Assembly (NCBI GenBank): GCA_029204225.1
Contig: CM055113.1
Span: 22,763,605-22,827,604, forward strand
DNA: 64,000 bases
Direction of reading: 5' to 3'
Origin: Diphasiastrum complanatum
Lineage: Eukaryota > Streptophyta > Lycopodiopsida > Lycopodiales > Lycopodiaceae
Of this stretch, positions 25,841 to 40,540 are shown in pieces (within the stretch, counting starts at the first letter, position 1; each line of letters starts with the position of its first letter). The notes under the pieces are model-generated. The model saw only the letters and a list, made by a program, of their open reading frames with translations. It had not been told where the DNA came from and did no database searches. Both the position numbers and the translations under genes were made by a program.

Positions 25841-27226
25841 AACATTTTTTAGCAGACTATCTATCTCAAATCCCTAACCTACCCACCCCAGATCAAGGCA
25901 TCAACGATGATTTACCCGATGCCATCTTATTTCAGGTTGACTTTACACCCGTTTGGGCCAAGGAAATCACAGAATATTTAACTTCAGGGCAGATGGGTCC
26001 ATCCTTATCTAAAGTTGAACAACGTGCGTTGGTCCTCAAAACCAGACCTTATACGTTCATTGCAGACCAATTTTACAAACAAGGGTTAGATGGAATTATC
26101 CCACGTTGTCTTACTAAAGGTGAAATACCCTCTGTCATCTCCCTCACTCATGAAGTTGTTGGAGCAGGCCATTTCTCTTCCGAAATGATTTCTAAGAAAA
26201 TCCTCTTGGCCAGATTTTGGTGGCCAACTCTCTTCAAGGATATGCACACCTACACTAAGGCTTGTGATGTTTGTCAAATAACGACACGATTTCAAAAGAC
26301 CGATTACATGCCTTTGCACCCTGTCACAACTCATCAAGCTTTCCATAAATGAAAAATTGATTATTTTGGACCCATTAGTCCCGTTGCTAGACACGCTCAA
26401 TCCCGCTATATCGTAGTAGCTATGGACTATTGTGACAAATGGGCTGAATCAAGAGCTGTTCGCAATGCTGATGCTCGTTCTACCGCAAAATTTCTCTATG
26501 AACAAAGTTATCATTTGTTTCAGATGTCCTCTAGAACTTATCAGTGATAGGGGTACACATTTTCTTAACTTTGTCATAGCAGACCTCCTTTCCAAATTTT
26601 TTATGGTACATCGCAAAAGTTCTCCGTATTCTCCACGCTACAATGGCCAAGCGGAATCCACCAACAAAATCTTATGTGGTGTTCTCACCAAAACTGTCGA
26701 GTCCAGCCGATCCGATTGGGAACTAGAACTTCATGCTGCTCTATAGGCCTACCTCACTACTTCGAAGCGAGCCACAGACGTAACCCCTTTCCAGCTAGTA
26801 TATGGCCAAGATGCCGTTATGCCTGTAGAATTCCATATCCCATACCTTCGAGTAGCCTATAATCTTGAGCTAGATAATCGACAGATCCAAGCAAATAGAT
26901 TATTTCATCTAGAACAACTGTGTGAAACACATCGGATCAGCATCCATGCTCAACTAGTCCACAAATGTCGACAAAAGACATGGCATGATCGATCCTTAAA
27001 ACTCAAAGAGTTCCAGGTCGGAGATAAGGTCCTGTTATACCAAGCCAAAGCATTCAAAGGAAACCTTAAATTTTCTGGCCAAGGAGTTTATGTCATTGAA
27101 AAGATATTTGCCTCCGGATATGTCCAACTCCAAACCCTACAAGGCGATCTTTTAGACACTGTGGTCAATGGGAGCAGACTGAGAAAGTACAATGAGCCCT
27201 ATTTTTATCTTGATATGTATTTCTAA
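25822..27226 (+). pseudogene. gypsy integrase with GPY/F-type C-terminus
   Basis: HHCC zinc domain (AGHFSSEMISKKI...FWWPTL...CDVCQ) at about 26160-26280. The core has IDYFGPISP with a stop just before it (26350-26352), AMDYCDKWAE at about 26424, a frameshift near 26510, then LISDRGTHFLN (26545) and NGQAESTNKIL (26644), which place the three catalytic acidic residues. The C-terminal domain FQVGDKVLLYQAK...SGQGVYVIEKI (27015-27110) matches the gypsy GPY/F region. The last frame ends at 27224-27226. Confidence 0.85.
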
Positions 27227-27737
27227 ATTTTTCTTCCTTAATTTTGTTTACTATCAGCTTGCCATTTCCACAATTTTTTATTCTGTCTTGTTGTTTCAGA
27301 CTCATCAAGATATCATCAGATCAGACATACAATTAGTTTTTTTCTGTGAAAACCACAAGAATCATTCTTTTCAGAACATTTGTCTCAAAACCACCTTAGC
27401 TAGAATTTGTCCAACCACTTTTTTAGTATGCATGATTCATTTTTTACCTCCACGAATTCCAAAAATAAAAAAAAATCAGTTTTTTGCATCAGATCCTCCC
27501 TGACAGAATTAGTTGAGTCTTAAAATCATCTCCATGATTTTTCTATCATGTTTGCAAATTCTGATCAGACCAGATTTTGTACTGTCAGCCATTTTTCTCA
27601 TTTTGCAAAAAAAAAATCACTTTTAAGAATTCGTCGGCCCTCAGAACAGTGCCTCAAAATTCGTGCACCTCACTAGGAAATTGTGGGCACTGAGGACCAT
27701 TTTTGGGAGCAGTTGCAATTTCCTATCCAAAAAAGTC
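27227..27737. other. spacer between gypsy pol and downstream reading frame
   Basis: T-rich, no coding potential; ends at a TATA-like site. Confidence 0.5.
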
Positions 27738-27747
27738 TATATATAGG
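27736..27747 (+). promoter_or_regulatory. TATA-like box before downstream ORF
   Basis: CTATATATAGG about 100 bases upstream of the ATG at 27848, followed by an uninterrupted leader. This suggests a separate promoter or an LTR-type start site. Confidence 0.45.
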
Positions 27748-27847
27748 CCTCAACCATTCCCTCTACGAGTTCATTCTAGATTTTTGCTCCCGAGTTCATG
27801 CTGAAATTTTTTAAAATTTCTCGAAACAATCTAGAATCACTGCTACC

Positions 27848-29967
<2,120 letters not shown>

Positions 29968-30279
29968 CCCCAAAGGCAAGGAGCTCAATCACCAACCAAT
30001 CCACAAGGCTTTGGCACAGTACTGGCTCCCTACACCATCTTTTTTCTTCCTCCGCTTATAACCCCACCTTCCATTCATCCAACACCAATTTTCTCCCAAA
30101 TCTCAAAGAATTGCTACAACTAACCCTTCACCTCCTCTATCCCCTGAACTTGATCCACAAATTGACATGTAGTTGCAGCTAAAGCACCAACCATCCGGCA
30201 CAGAATCACGCCTACTAGACCGAGCAGAGAGTTGTGTGCGTCTCAAGAATTTGTCCAAGCAGAAAGAGGAGCAGATGAG

Positions 30280-30600
30280 AGAGTATCCTTATCGATTCGA
30301 TACTTGGATCTCTCCTGTATGCAATGGTCTATACAAGACCTGACATATCTTTTGTAGTAAGCTCACTCAGCCAATTTATGGCTAATCTTGGCATTACCCA
30401 TTGGAAGGCTCTCATAAGAGTCATGAGGTATATTCGAGCTACCACGGACCAGTGCATTGGCTATGGAGAAAAGTCAACAACGACAATCTTCATCAGCTCA
30501 GTGGATATTCCAATGCAAGCTAGGGAGGAGATGAGATTAATACTAGCTAAATTAGGTTCCATTTACGTTGAGTATAATAAACCAAGTTCATGAGTTAAAT
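30280..30600 (+). pseudogene. copia RNase H fragment
   Basis: MVYTRPDISFVVSSLSQFMA and THWKALIRVMRYIRATTD mark the copia RT-RNase H connection. The frame decays after about 30500. The upstream junction with the gypsy-associated frame is near 30275. No LTR is attached. Confidence 0.75.
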
Positions 30601-32835
30601 GTCACACCTATAGCTAAAAGGCCCAAATTCCTAGTATGCTCCTCATGCCAATGTAGGGCCCCAAGGGAGGGGGAGTGGAGCTTTGTTTCAAATTCAAGCT
30701 AAAACAAGGCTTTTGAAGGCTTTGAAAAGTAAAAAATCTTCATAGAGTGGCAAGATTTGAATTCTAGATATAGTTATGAATGTGACATTTGCATTTATAT
30801 GGAGTTATAAAAGTAGAGTTAGAGTAGTGTTCATGTGTGAGTTAGATCTTGGGGAATGAGCATATCATGATTAATTTCTCAGTCATGGTGCAGCAACCAT
30901 CTAATGGTAATATTGATTGATAACAACGTCTCTTCATTCTGTGGAGCCCACCACTATCACTACAATGGTGGTGCGAAATACACTGATAAAATTTGAGGAT
31001 TAATTCTAGGCCATGGAATGTGCCATGTCATATGGACCATGGCTTCCAAGCTTGCAAGTTCCTATTGGGTTTTGTAATTGGCACTAAACATTAATAAGAA
31101 AAGGGAGACAAATATACCCTCTTAATGGAATATATGAGGAGAAAATTGATATTCACTTATTGTACCAATCTATAAGCACCATGTGGAGCCATATTTGGAC
31201 TATCCTTACCTCTATTTTTCGACTTCCATCTTTTTCTTTGAAAAAAATCTCTTTCATGAGGGAGACAAATATACCCTCTAACAGAGACTAGGTGTTGCAT
31301 TTGCATCTATGCAAGTTGTTTATCATATGTTTATTGATGTGGCTAGTCCATACCATCAAGTTCTTGCTGGAGGGGCATCATTCTCCACACCGATGAATTG
31401 TTGAATCATTGCTAGGGATATTGTTAGGTTATGTATATAATGACTTGTATGACACATCCAACCTCCTTGCATGGTGTGCCCAATCTTATTTTGGTTATAA
31501 CATAGACATAGCTTAACACTTGTTTATGAAAGTTGCACGTCTTTCATAAGTGGAATTCAAATTTGAAGAACTTGTGTCCTCCTAAAAGACTTTGGTGTGC
31601 TCTTTTTTTTATATAATATAAAGTCCTCTAACACGCACAAGGTAACAATAATTGATGAGTTTGGTGCAAACAAATTGTGGGAGGTAAATCAAATTTGTAT
31701 GATGGAGTTTTTGGAGTTTGTTTGCAAACATTGCAAAGTAGAATGCACAATACATGGAGATTTGAGTAGAGTCTTTGATATTATATGAACCACAAACGTT
31801 GAGTCTTAGAAACAAGGACATTAATGGGTCATTTCACCATGACCTTGCATTGGGCAAGTCTTCATCCATTAATGTCAAAAAAACTATAAGCATGTTCATG
31901 AGTTTGCACATAGGACCATGCATGATGACAACAATTGTGCTCACTATCTTCTTTGGATTTCAAAGTGTATGCTCTCTAACAATTTGATCACATGGACTTG
32001 CCTTTTGCAACATGAGAACAAACAATCCACCCAAGATTGAAGAGGAAATCCTTACCTTCCTTCTTCAACGACCATGCTTCTTTGTGTTCATCTGATTACT
32101 TGTCTTATTATGCTGCCCACTTCTGGTTGATGACTTGAAAGAATCATGACATCACTAAAATCCGAAACTGTGATGGCCAAATTGCAACACTATCATTTTC
32201 AATCCACTTGCAAAGAGCATGTGCTTGCACGAACTTTGTCCTTGATTTCATGGATCTGCAAACACATACACAGGACATGTCATGACTCATCACTGTCACT
32301 GTTCAAACATGCACGAAAATCATCTTCCAATCTCATCTACTCTAGTCTAGCAACTCTATCAACCAAATAAAGTATCTGAGATTACAGATCTTGCTCTTGA
32401 TTCTTATCTTCTAAGCAGAAGGTGGAGCCTGGGCCCCGGACTCCCGGAGGCTGGAATACCGTAAGCATGCAAAATAATTCAGGTACTGAAATCTCTGTCC
32501 AAAGGATAGATTATGGCAAAAGATTCCAGTCTCTAGACTTTAAAAGGGATAAGAAGGAAGGAGGATATGCCGAAGAAAAGGGGACCCATAATGCACATCC
32601 TCCAATTCCCAGATGCTGGATACAGTCTAAATGATATGAGTTTGACGAATTGGGCGATGACTATGTACTGCATATGTGGTGTAAAGAAGAAATTGTACTA
32701 GTCTCAGTCTCAGTGCTCCCTCGCAGCGTCTCACTCACTCCCTCACTCACTGTCTCACTCCCGTAGTGAATGAACAAAAAGTTGCTTGTCATGATCTGCC
32801 AGACAACCCAACATATGGATTGGACAGAAATAAGC

Positions 32836-32967
32836 CAAAGGAGACCACGGATTGCAATTTGCAGTCTAGTCCAGGAGCACAGTCTAGTCCAGAAAAAAAC
32901 ACAAAGGAGACCACGGATTGCAATTTGCAGTCCAGTCCAGAAGCACAGTTGGCAAGCAGTGAATTAT
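32836..32967 (+). repeat. 66-bp tandem duplication
   Basis: CAAAGGAGACCACGGATTGC starts at 32836 and again at 32902. The copies differ at a few bases. Confidence 0.8.
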
Positions 32968-33553
32968 GGCGATCCTGACACTGATCATATACTTGTAGTA
33001 TTCATTCGCAATATTGTCTGCAGTTGCGCATTACCATTTGCAGAAATCTAGAACTCCGGACTCAAATATTGATCCTGGCTCGCTGCATCAGATCTGTGTG
33101 AACTCATGGGTGCCCAAAATTTTCTCTTAGGCCAAAAAAAGATAGTATTTCATTATAGACACAATAAAAACTTTGCGGGTTTTGTATTTTGGAGTATATC
33201 ATAAGTGTTACTCTAAAAAAAAAAAATCGGGCTCATAATGGACACAGTACGCATTAGATAACCTTGTTAAGAAAGGGCCTTTGCATGGTTTTTGCATAGC
33301 GGGAATTTCCACGATGGTTTAAGACTTGTGGGCCCAAGGTTGGTTCGGGCCCGAACTTCTTAAACCCATGAGACAAAAGTCATTGCTATACAAAATTAAT
33401 ATACTGCGAGTAAAGGAGGAACTAGTTAGAAAATGAACCCAAAGAGTGGGGTATTACGTGGTACTACGTTCGTTTCATCTTTTTTCTCCTCTTGTATGAT
33501 TTTGTTTCCTATTTAGTCTCCCTAGCATGCCCCCATTTATGTGGTGGATAGCT

Positions 33554-33703
33554 GGGCAAAAAATGACAACATAATATCATAATATGTGCAAAATGTACCC
33601 ATATAACAAAATCACCTTTTATCTTCATGGGCAAAAAACGACAACATAATATCATAATATGTGCAAAATGTACACATATAAAAAAAAAAAGTCACCTTTT
33701 ATC
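33554..33703 (+). repeat. 75-bp tandem duplication
   Basis: GGGCAAAAAATGACAACATA starts at 33554 and, with one change, at 33629. Both copies end in CACCTTTTAT. Confidence 0.8.
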
Positions 33704-35075
33704 CTCATTTGTATGGCAAAAAAGAGAAAAATTCCCAACTTCAAGCAGAGGAACGGTAATCCTCACCAACTCACCAGAATGTTTTTGTAGCAAAAAATTT
33801 AAATCTTTTGAGATCACAAAAGCATTGTACTTACTTAAGAAGACCAATAGTGCATCATCATCCCTCATTAAGGCGGGTCATAATTGCAAGGTCCCTAATT
33901 AATGTCTCAAGGAAAAACTCTTAGATTACTTAGCTAAACAATGAACTTGCTGCTTCAAAAATAGAGAAAAAAGCTAAAAACATGTACACTGTTGATCACA
34001 TACAATCATGATTATTGGTCAAGAAAAACATTCAAAAACATTAAAAGCAAAAAAATTTGCATGTCGCACAAATAAGAGTGTCTTGCATCAACAAAGGTTG
34101 CATCATTTCTAGTTAGCCATACTTGTCATATCATTCACAACTTGGAAACATATCAAACATGACGATCGTTATTCATACAAGTACTAATGACGCCCTCCCC
34201 ATAGATTATTCTTTCAATAGATGGATGAGATAAAGACATACGATTAGAAAAATCTAACTCCTCTCAAAGGCCAAGTCTATGATGAAAGAACAAGTGGGAA
34301 AAGTTTTATTTTGTGGACATACACAATGGTCAATATCCATTAGGGACATAAGAAAATATGCAATAGTGTGGTACCGTACGATCAAGAATTTTGAAGGCAA
34401 AAGCTTGCAACTTGATGTAGAAAATAAAGCATAAGATGCTAAAGGCCGAAGAACTATTAAATTGATCCTCCTCAATAAAACACAAAACAATATATCACAG
34501 AAAGGGATCAAGGGTACAAACGAGAATTCCAAAATTTTATTATATTTTCATTAGGATGTAGGGGGCGTGAAAATTCCTAGCCAATGGTAGATAACATGTG
34601 GATATATTATATTCAACAACAATAAGATGAGGCACCTAATTTACGCTACAAAAAAAGGAACATAATCACCAAAGTACTAGAATCCCATCTTGGCCAAAGA
34701 AACAACATTCTAGCGCTAGAAAACAAAATGGGCTATAATAGATTTCAAGCAGTATATATTCTCAAAATCAAGAATTTAAGGAGGAGAATAGAAAGCAAAC
34801 CCCTAGGCAAATTTGTGGCTATAAATGAACCCTTAAACACAAAACCACACACATAAAACAATGAGCTGAAAGCTAGTACCTTCAAAGAACTTGGGGACTC
34901 TTAAGCAAGGATTTGAGATTAAGTAGCATGTACAATTTTGGTGCTTTTGCAAAGAAAAATGAAAGCAAGTTACCTTGTAAATATTGCCCTGTGTAAGAGT
35001 GTCACATATAAATATATGATTTCTAATGTACAAAGCCAGCTCCCTTTTTGTTTTATGTCATGAGTTCCCTCCAAC

Positions 35076-35076
<1 letters not shown>

Positions 35077-35116
<40 letters not shown>
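35077..35116 (+). repeat. (TG)20 microsatellite
   Basis: Uninterrupted TG dinucleotide run of about 40 bp. Confidence 0.95.
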
Positions 35117-35654
35117 CACTACCTATTTGAGATGCAAGTTTACTTTGTCAATTTCTGATGCTTGCGACACCCATCATTTATTGAATAGATTAGTGAAATA
35201 TTGAAGCACACACTTAGAAAGGAACCATATTAATTGCAATCCAACAATATAATCAAGACATGGTAAGCAGCTGGTTGAGCAGTGAGCACCTAGTTGAGTA
35301 GTTGTAGCCTGAGCAACTTAAGCTCAAGTTGCTAGAGTTGTTGCAGCCTAAGCAACTTGCCTACAAAAAGGAGTATTTGTAGGGTGTAGGCTCCTCTTGA
35401 GGCTCAATAGGGTGCATCTTAAGCCCACTTGAGACCCACTTGAGGGCATCTTGATTCTTGAGGTTCAAGAGGAGCCAAGATGCCCTCAAGAGGGTGCTTC
35501 TTGAGGAGCCTCAATAGAGGTCAAGGTGCTAGCATGCCATCAAGGTGCATCTTGAGCCCTCTTGAGACTCGACATGACCTCTAGAGGGCATGCTTATCTG
35601 TTTGTTTAATCTTTGTTCCTCGATTATAATGGGAGTTCAACCTCATAAATCCGT

Positions 35655-36392
35655 CTGATCAACAAGTTCAATGGAGATTATTTTCACATGGAAAATTCAA
35701 GATGAGGATGATCTTAATCGAGAAGGAGCTATGGGAATACGTAAATGGTTCAATAGCTAGACTGGCAAAACCTGAATTGCTCCCAGCATGGGAAGCAAAG
35801 GATGGCAAAGCACTTGCCATTGTATCCTTGAATCTAAAAGACACTCAGATTGCTCATGTATCAAACAACACCACCTCCAAAGAAGTGTGGGATATTCTTA
35901 CAAGTATCTACGAGACCTCAAATGTATTGACTCGTCTCTTCTTGAGAAAGAAGGTCCTCACACTCAAAATGAGCGAAAGCACCTCGGTCAATGATTATCT
36001 AAACGAGTTCAAACAGTTGCTGAATCAACTTGCTATAATAGGTTTTCCTATATCAGAAGAAGACTCAACGATGTCTCTTCTTGCCAATTTTCCATCCTCC
36101 TTTGATAATCTAGTATTGCTTTTGAGCAATACTCCTGCGCTGTCTCTTCAGAAGCTGACAGCAAGTCTTTTGCAAGAAGAAGTACGGAGAAAAAGCTTAT
36201 CCACAACGAGTACCAAGTCAATGGCATTGTCCTCTAATAAGCATCAGTCCAAGAAGAAGAATTTGAATTACAAGAAGACAAAGGCAGAGCATCCAGATTC
36301 AACGCAACAACAACAACAACAACGCAGATAGCAGCAACCATCCAGATCAAACTCTTCTGCAAATATTGAAAAAGATCAAATCATGACATTTA
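35655..36392 (+). pseudogene. copia gag cut inside its zinc knuckle
   Basis: UBN2-type gag. INKFNGDYF at about 35655, a frame break near 35695, then a long frame from 35702 to 36331 with DGKALAIVSLNL, KEVWDILTSIYE, YLNEFKQLLNQL and SLLQEEVRRKSL. After a stop the CCHC knuckle begins (FCKY, a stop in place of Cys, KRSNHDIY) and is cut at about 36390, where the inverted-repeat unit starts. No pol follows, and the rest of this gag was not found at the far side of the unit (50.14 kb). Confidence 0.8.
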
Positions 36393-36599
36393 TTAGAGAA
36401 AATATGGGCCCAAAGAGGGCCCTATAAGAAATGCCATGTAGGAGAGAGAAAAATAACTATAAAGTAATTATAGTATCATTTTCTAACTTCCTTACGCATC
36501 TGCCCGCACTACTTTCCATGTAAATGAATGCACCTTAGTTTAGTCACATCAAACTTCACTGGTGTTTAACCATAGTTAGAATATAATTTTTCAAAATGT

Positions 36600-39482
36600 T
36601 GAAATATTCTCTCCCAATAGTTTGAATTAGGAGTGACACTTTTGAAAAAAGCCTACGCCATCTCTATCTCCAGGGTAAAAAACAAGTGTTTAGCGCCATC
36701 TCAATCTTCAACAGAGTCGTTAGAGCCATCTCCAGCTTTGTTATTGTCATTGTGTTGTTTGTTACTATACTACTGTACTAATGACAAAGCTTTATCATCT
36801 TCATGTGGATCTGTCACCTAAATATATTCCGCTCAGGACGAAAAATTCAAAGCAACCTTGTCAACTTCTGATATGGTCCGATACAGGGAAGAAAAGCTAA
36901 AACATGTAGATTTATGGTCATCAAGAACATTGTATCCTATTGACCCATGTTCATTGCAACATCCAAATTTTCATTCGGTGAGTCAATTGATAATCTATAT
37001 GTGTCATGGTAAAAATGGCCTTTTGGGTTATTGTGAGAATTTGATGCTCTATGGGAATGCACATTCAATGCAAAGAATACATTATTTGGAAGAGGAATCA
37101 AGAAAAACATCAAAGGAGTGCGAAGAAAAATCTACAAAGATGAAAACTTGTCTGGATGAAAATGAGATGCTCAAGGAGGAGATCCAAAGGTTGAAATTTT
37201 TTTTCCATCATTATACAACTAGTAATGATGAGATAAAAATTGCATTTCAATCCATGCGTATCTCATATTTGTCTCTTGTTCAAGATATGGATGTGCTCAA
37301 CAGAAAAGTCCGAAGCAACAAGAGGAAAAGACTGGTAAACAAGGATATGTGTGATCTATCATCCAGAGGAGGTCATAGAAAAAGATGAATCTGTACATTC
37401 AAGTAAGTTATAGCTTATTTGATATTGAATATTGCTTGAACTTTTTGATTCATTCATAATCAATAATTTTGCTATTTATTCATTTCAACTTTTTGTTGAT
37501 TTGCTTATTATATACTGTTGTGAATACTATGAGTGTCCTTATTTCTATTGACATTTTCATGAACATTATGTTTGCAATGCAGATCAGCATTGGTTGTTGA
37601 AGACCATTTGGCCGATGAGATTTCAATTGGAAACTCACTAGGCTCTATCTTGACTTATAAATCTATGAAATCAATGTTAAATAATAACAAAATGAAAAAG
37701 ATCAAGGCTTCAATTACTGATAGCATTATGGATGAAGTTGGAAAAACATTAGACACTACATTGCTTCAGGGGGCACGTGACTTTTCTAGCATCAATAGGG
37801 AAGCATATGCAACAATGTTTAAGATGATAAAGGAGGCATTTGCACAGGTAAGTATTACAAAGTTTCCAATCCCACGACCATTTCATCTTTTAAAAAAAAA
37901 AAACATGTTAAACCATAGTATGCAGACAATATTTGGTAATCCATCTCATATCAATGAAGTGTATTGCTCGAAAGGAGAAAGTCTAGCTTATAACAATTCC
38001 AACAATCTATTTATTGACATTAATCAGTTATTCATTATAAATTTTTACGGTATTACAAATGAGAATGTCAATAACAAGTTGATAGTTGTTCTCAAGTCAG
38101 ATGAGTCTGAAATTATAAAAGGACAAAAAATGAAAAGAGTCAGTCTCACGATCATGAATGGAGCACTTTCAAATTCAGAAGACTCAAAAGGCCTCAATAT
38201 TAGTGTTCAATTAGAAAATGATATCTGGTGGTTGGCAGCATTTCAGGTATAGCAGTTCCTTCGCATAATAAATAGAAATTATCATTTAAATATATTCTCT
38301 ATGTTAATATTATGAGGATAATCATGTTTTTATATTCTCTTATAGGTGCTAAAAGAAGACCATGACATTCTTTCATGGATATTTAATAGAACATCATATC
38401 CTGCCACCATAAAAAATCACATGGAGGGAGTTCCACTCAATATTCCTGGAATTGGCACTTTCAACATTGAATGGCATTTAGCCGGAGATCTGAAGACATT
38501 AAAATGTATGTTCAATGTATCTCATGGTGCTAACTTTAAACACCCTTGTTTGTACTACATGAAAATAGCAAAAGACATGACAAGGAGTACATGAATATCA
38601 AGAGATCGAGAAGATCCTAATTGGAAACCTGTACTACCGATTCCTCTACGAAATGTTCATATCTGTACATTGCATGCGGAGGTGCGTATTATAGAAAAAA
38701 TAATCTATCTTCACGTCTTGTTTGCATGGATTTCCAAGCCAGAGGTCTCTGCGAAAGAAGCTATTTCCATATTAGAGGATGTGTTGTCCAAAGCAAACTT
38801 ACATAAAGACCACGTTAAAATAAAAAAAGATGACAAGCTATTAGGTAAAATAGAAAATATTCCATGCAAGCCGAGCATTGGAGGATCTAAAGCTGCAATA
38901 TTTTTATAAAATTATTCTGGCAAACAATCTAAGGTTCAATACATGGTTTGAAAAGAAATTATTGCAGCAACTCAAGATTTCAAAGAAGAAGGTTCTACTC
39001 ATATACACAAAGTAGAAGTTAGGAAAAGTTAGACAACATGGTGAAATACTTGAGAAAAGATAAATTTTCAAATACTGATGTACAAATGATACAGAAAACA
39101 ACCAATGAATTTGTGGATGCAGTTCAAATGGCATGGGGTGTTGATCATATAACACATTATATGGTAAGATTTTGATTTTACACTACGATAGACAAATATG
39201 TGCAATTAAATTAGATACTTTTGGTACTGATTTAGATTATATTTTTATGACATGCAGCACATATTACGACATCATTCGACATTCTTTGCAAGAAATAGTA
39301 GAAGTCTTAGCATATGGTCATCGCAAGGAATGGAAAAATCTCATTGGCAAGCAAGAGCTGCATTTCATAAAAGTACACAACATGGCGGGACTAGCACAAA
39401 AAATAGCTATATACTGCAACTTTTCCAATGGTTTTACAGAAGAATCCAAATTCGTCACAATACAAAATCGACGGATTATTAA
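36600..39482 (+). pseudogene. gene A copy 1: DDE transposase-like protein with introns
   Basis: Exons can be traced by GT-AG joins: through 37400, 37583-37849, about 37905-38248, 38346-39162 and 39258-39482. The N-terminal part has a hydrophobic segment and an acidic coiled coil (LEEESRKTSKECEEKSTK). The core shows FIDINQLFIINFY, ERVS-type TIM, GDLKTLKCMFN...HPCLYYM, TLHAEVRIIEKIIYL, PCKPSIGGSKA and, after the last intron, SSQGMEKSHWQA. The order GDLK / C-x2-C / LH / QGxEK is that of DDE transposases with a C-x2-C insertion (RAG1/Transib-like and related groups), so it probably cut and joined DNA. The second Cys is Tyr here. In-frame stops (38592, 38906, near 38949) and a one-base deletion near 39027 inactivate it. 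The family is my inference from motifs. Confidence 0.6.
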
Positions 39483-39619
39483 AAATTTCAAAAAGCATGC
39501 AAATTTATCTACACAGTATCCAAAACTTACACATTCGACTTTGTCTTCCTTGATTACTATCTCTCCATCAATATTATGTCCACCTTTCGATGTCAATATT
39601 GTTGGTGAATAGACAGTTG

Positions 39620-40487
39620 GTTGTGGAAAACCAAGTTGACTTTGGATTCTAAGAAACTCCTCCTCAGAAGGTAGATCATCTTCTTTGTTGCGCATTTCCT
39701 CCACATCCATTTTCAAGCAATCTTTCCCTAAATAAACTTATCATTATGTACATCGTCAACACCAGGGAGAAGATCATCAGCATCAAAATCAATTATATCC
39801 GAAAATTCATCAAGCTCTTTGGTCAAAATGCAAAGAGTCTCAGAGATCCGATATATTCGATATTGTCAAAAAGGAATTATTATCTATATTATAAGTAGAC
39901 AAAGTGATCAAAGATTTATCAGAAGGAGAAAGGGTAGTGGGTGTTCTAGGGCCTATAAGCAATTCCCTATTTCGAGCAAGATCAAAATCAAAACAATCAT
40001 CTAAATTAATGTTCGTATCAATAAAAAAGTTATCTATATCTACAATCTTTGACTTTTCAGAATTTTTACCACTAGAAGAAGCAGCCTCAGAAGTGGAAGG
40101 GACAGCCTCCGAATCGTCAGAAATATTTAACAAAAGAAAAAAAATAAAAGCAGACTGAAAATCAACAAATCTGCATTTTTTATTATGAATTGGGCACTCA
40201 TCTACAGCCTTGAAATCATTATGTAACTTGGTAAACATTCTGTCAAGCTTAGCTTTATAGATATGCTTGTCTAGTGCCACCAGGTCCTGATAATGAATCA
40301 TGTCCTTATTCTGAGATTTGAATAACTGAGTGCTGAGCAAAGACTTAAATGTAAGATATATCTCAGAAAATGCCTCCACACCAGGGCCCTCAGTTATAGA
40401 AGGTAAAATAAAAAGAAAAGGAGGAAAAAGAGATTTGAAATACTCCAACCTATAAGTAATACCAAATTCATGAAAAAAAGAAAGCAA
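39620..40487 (-). pseudogene. gene B copy 1: unrecognised acidic protein, truncated
   Basis: Minus-strand frame of 215 codons (40487-39840) beginning LLSFFHEFGI, with KLDRMFTKLHNDFKAVDECP, a Ser/Glu-rich linker and an acidic DIDNFFIDTN segment. After a stop it continues in another frame (39716 on) with EEMRNKEDDLPSEEEFLRIQ to about 39530. The ATG used in copy 2 (45676) is lost here through a small deletion, and the 3' exons are deleted. Convergent with gene A. I do not recognise the family. As a second protein of a transposon it could be a DNA-binding or accessory factor, but this is inference. Confidence 0.5.
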
Positions 40488-40540
40488 ACTAGAATCAAAA
40501 TTAGAATTTTAAACAAAAACAACAGAAGTAAAATTTCAAA

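Larger units (their letters stand above)
23402..27230 (+). mobile_element. Ty3/gypsy retrotransposon gag-pol, decayed
   Basis: Gag zinc knuckles, protease, RT, RNase H and integrase with a C-terminal GPY/F-type domain follow in gypsy order (integrase last). LTRs, PBS and PPT were not recognised. Frames are interrupted by several stops but long stretches remain, so decay is moderate. The extra reading frame at 27.85-30.0 kb lies downstream and may belong to the same element. Confidence 0.85.
30600..35650. other. long non-coding stretch with tandem duplications
   Basis: No supported gene. Contains a direct repeat GGGAGACAAATATACCCTCT (31104 and 31259), a 66-bp tandem duplication (32836-32967), a 75-bp tandem duplication (33554-33703), a TG microsatellite (35077-35116), and a block of short TTGAGG/CCTCAAG direct and inverted repeats (35390-35600). 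Confidence 0.5.

Noticed and set aside
32422-33051. Several short plus-strand frames
   Set aside because: Short, overlapping and partly made by a tandem duplication.
35077-35600. Possible CRISPR-like array of short repeats
   Set aside because: Repeats are irregular without constant spacers, and the window is plant nuclear DNA.
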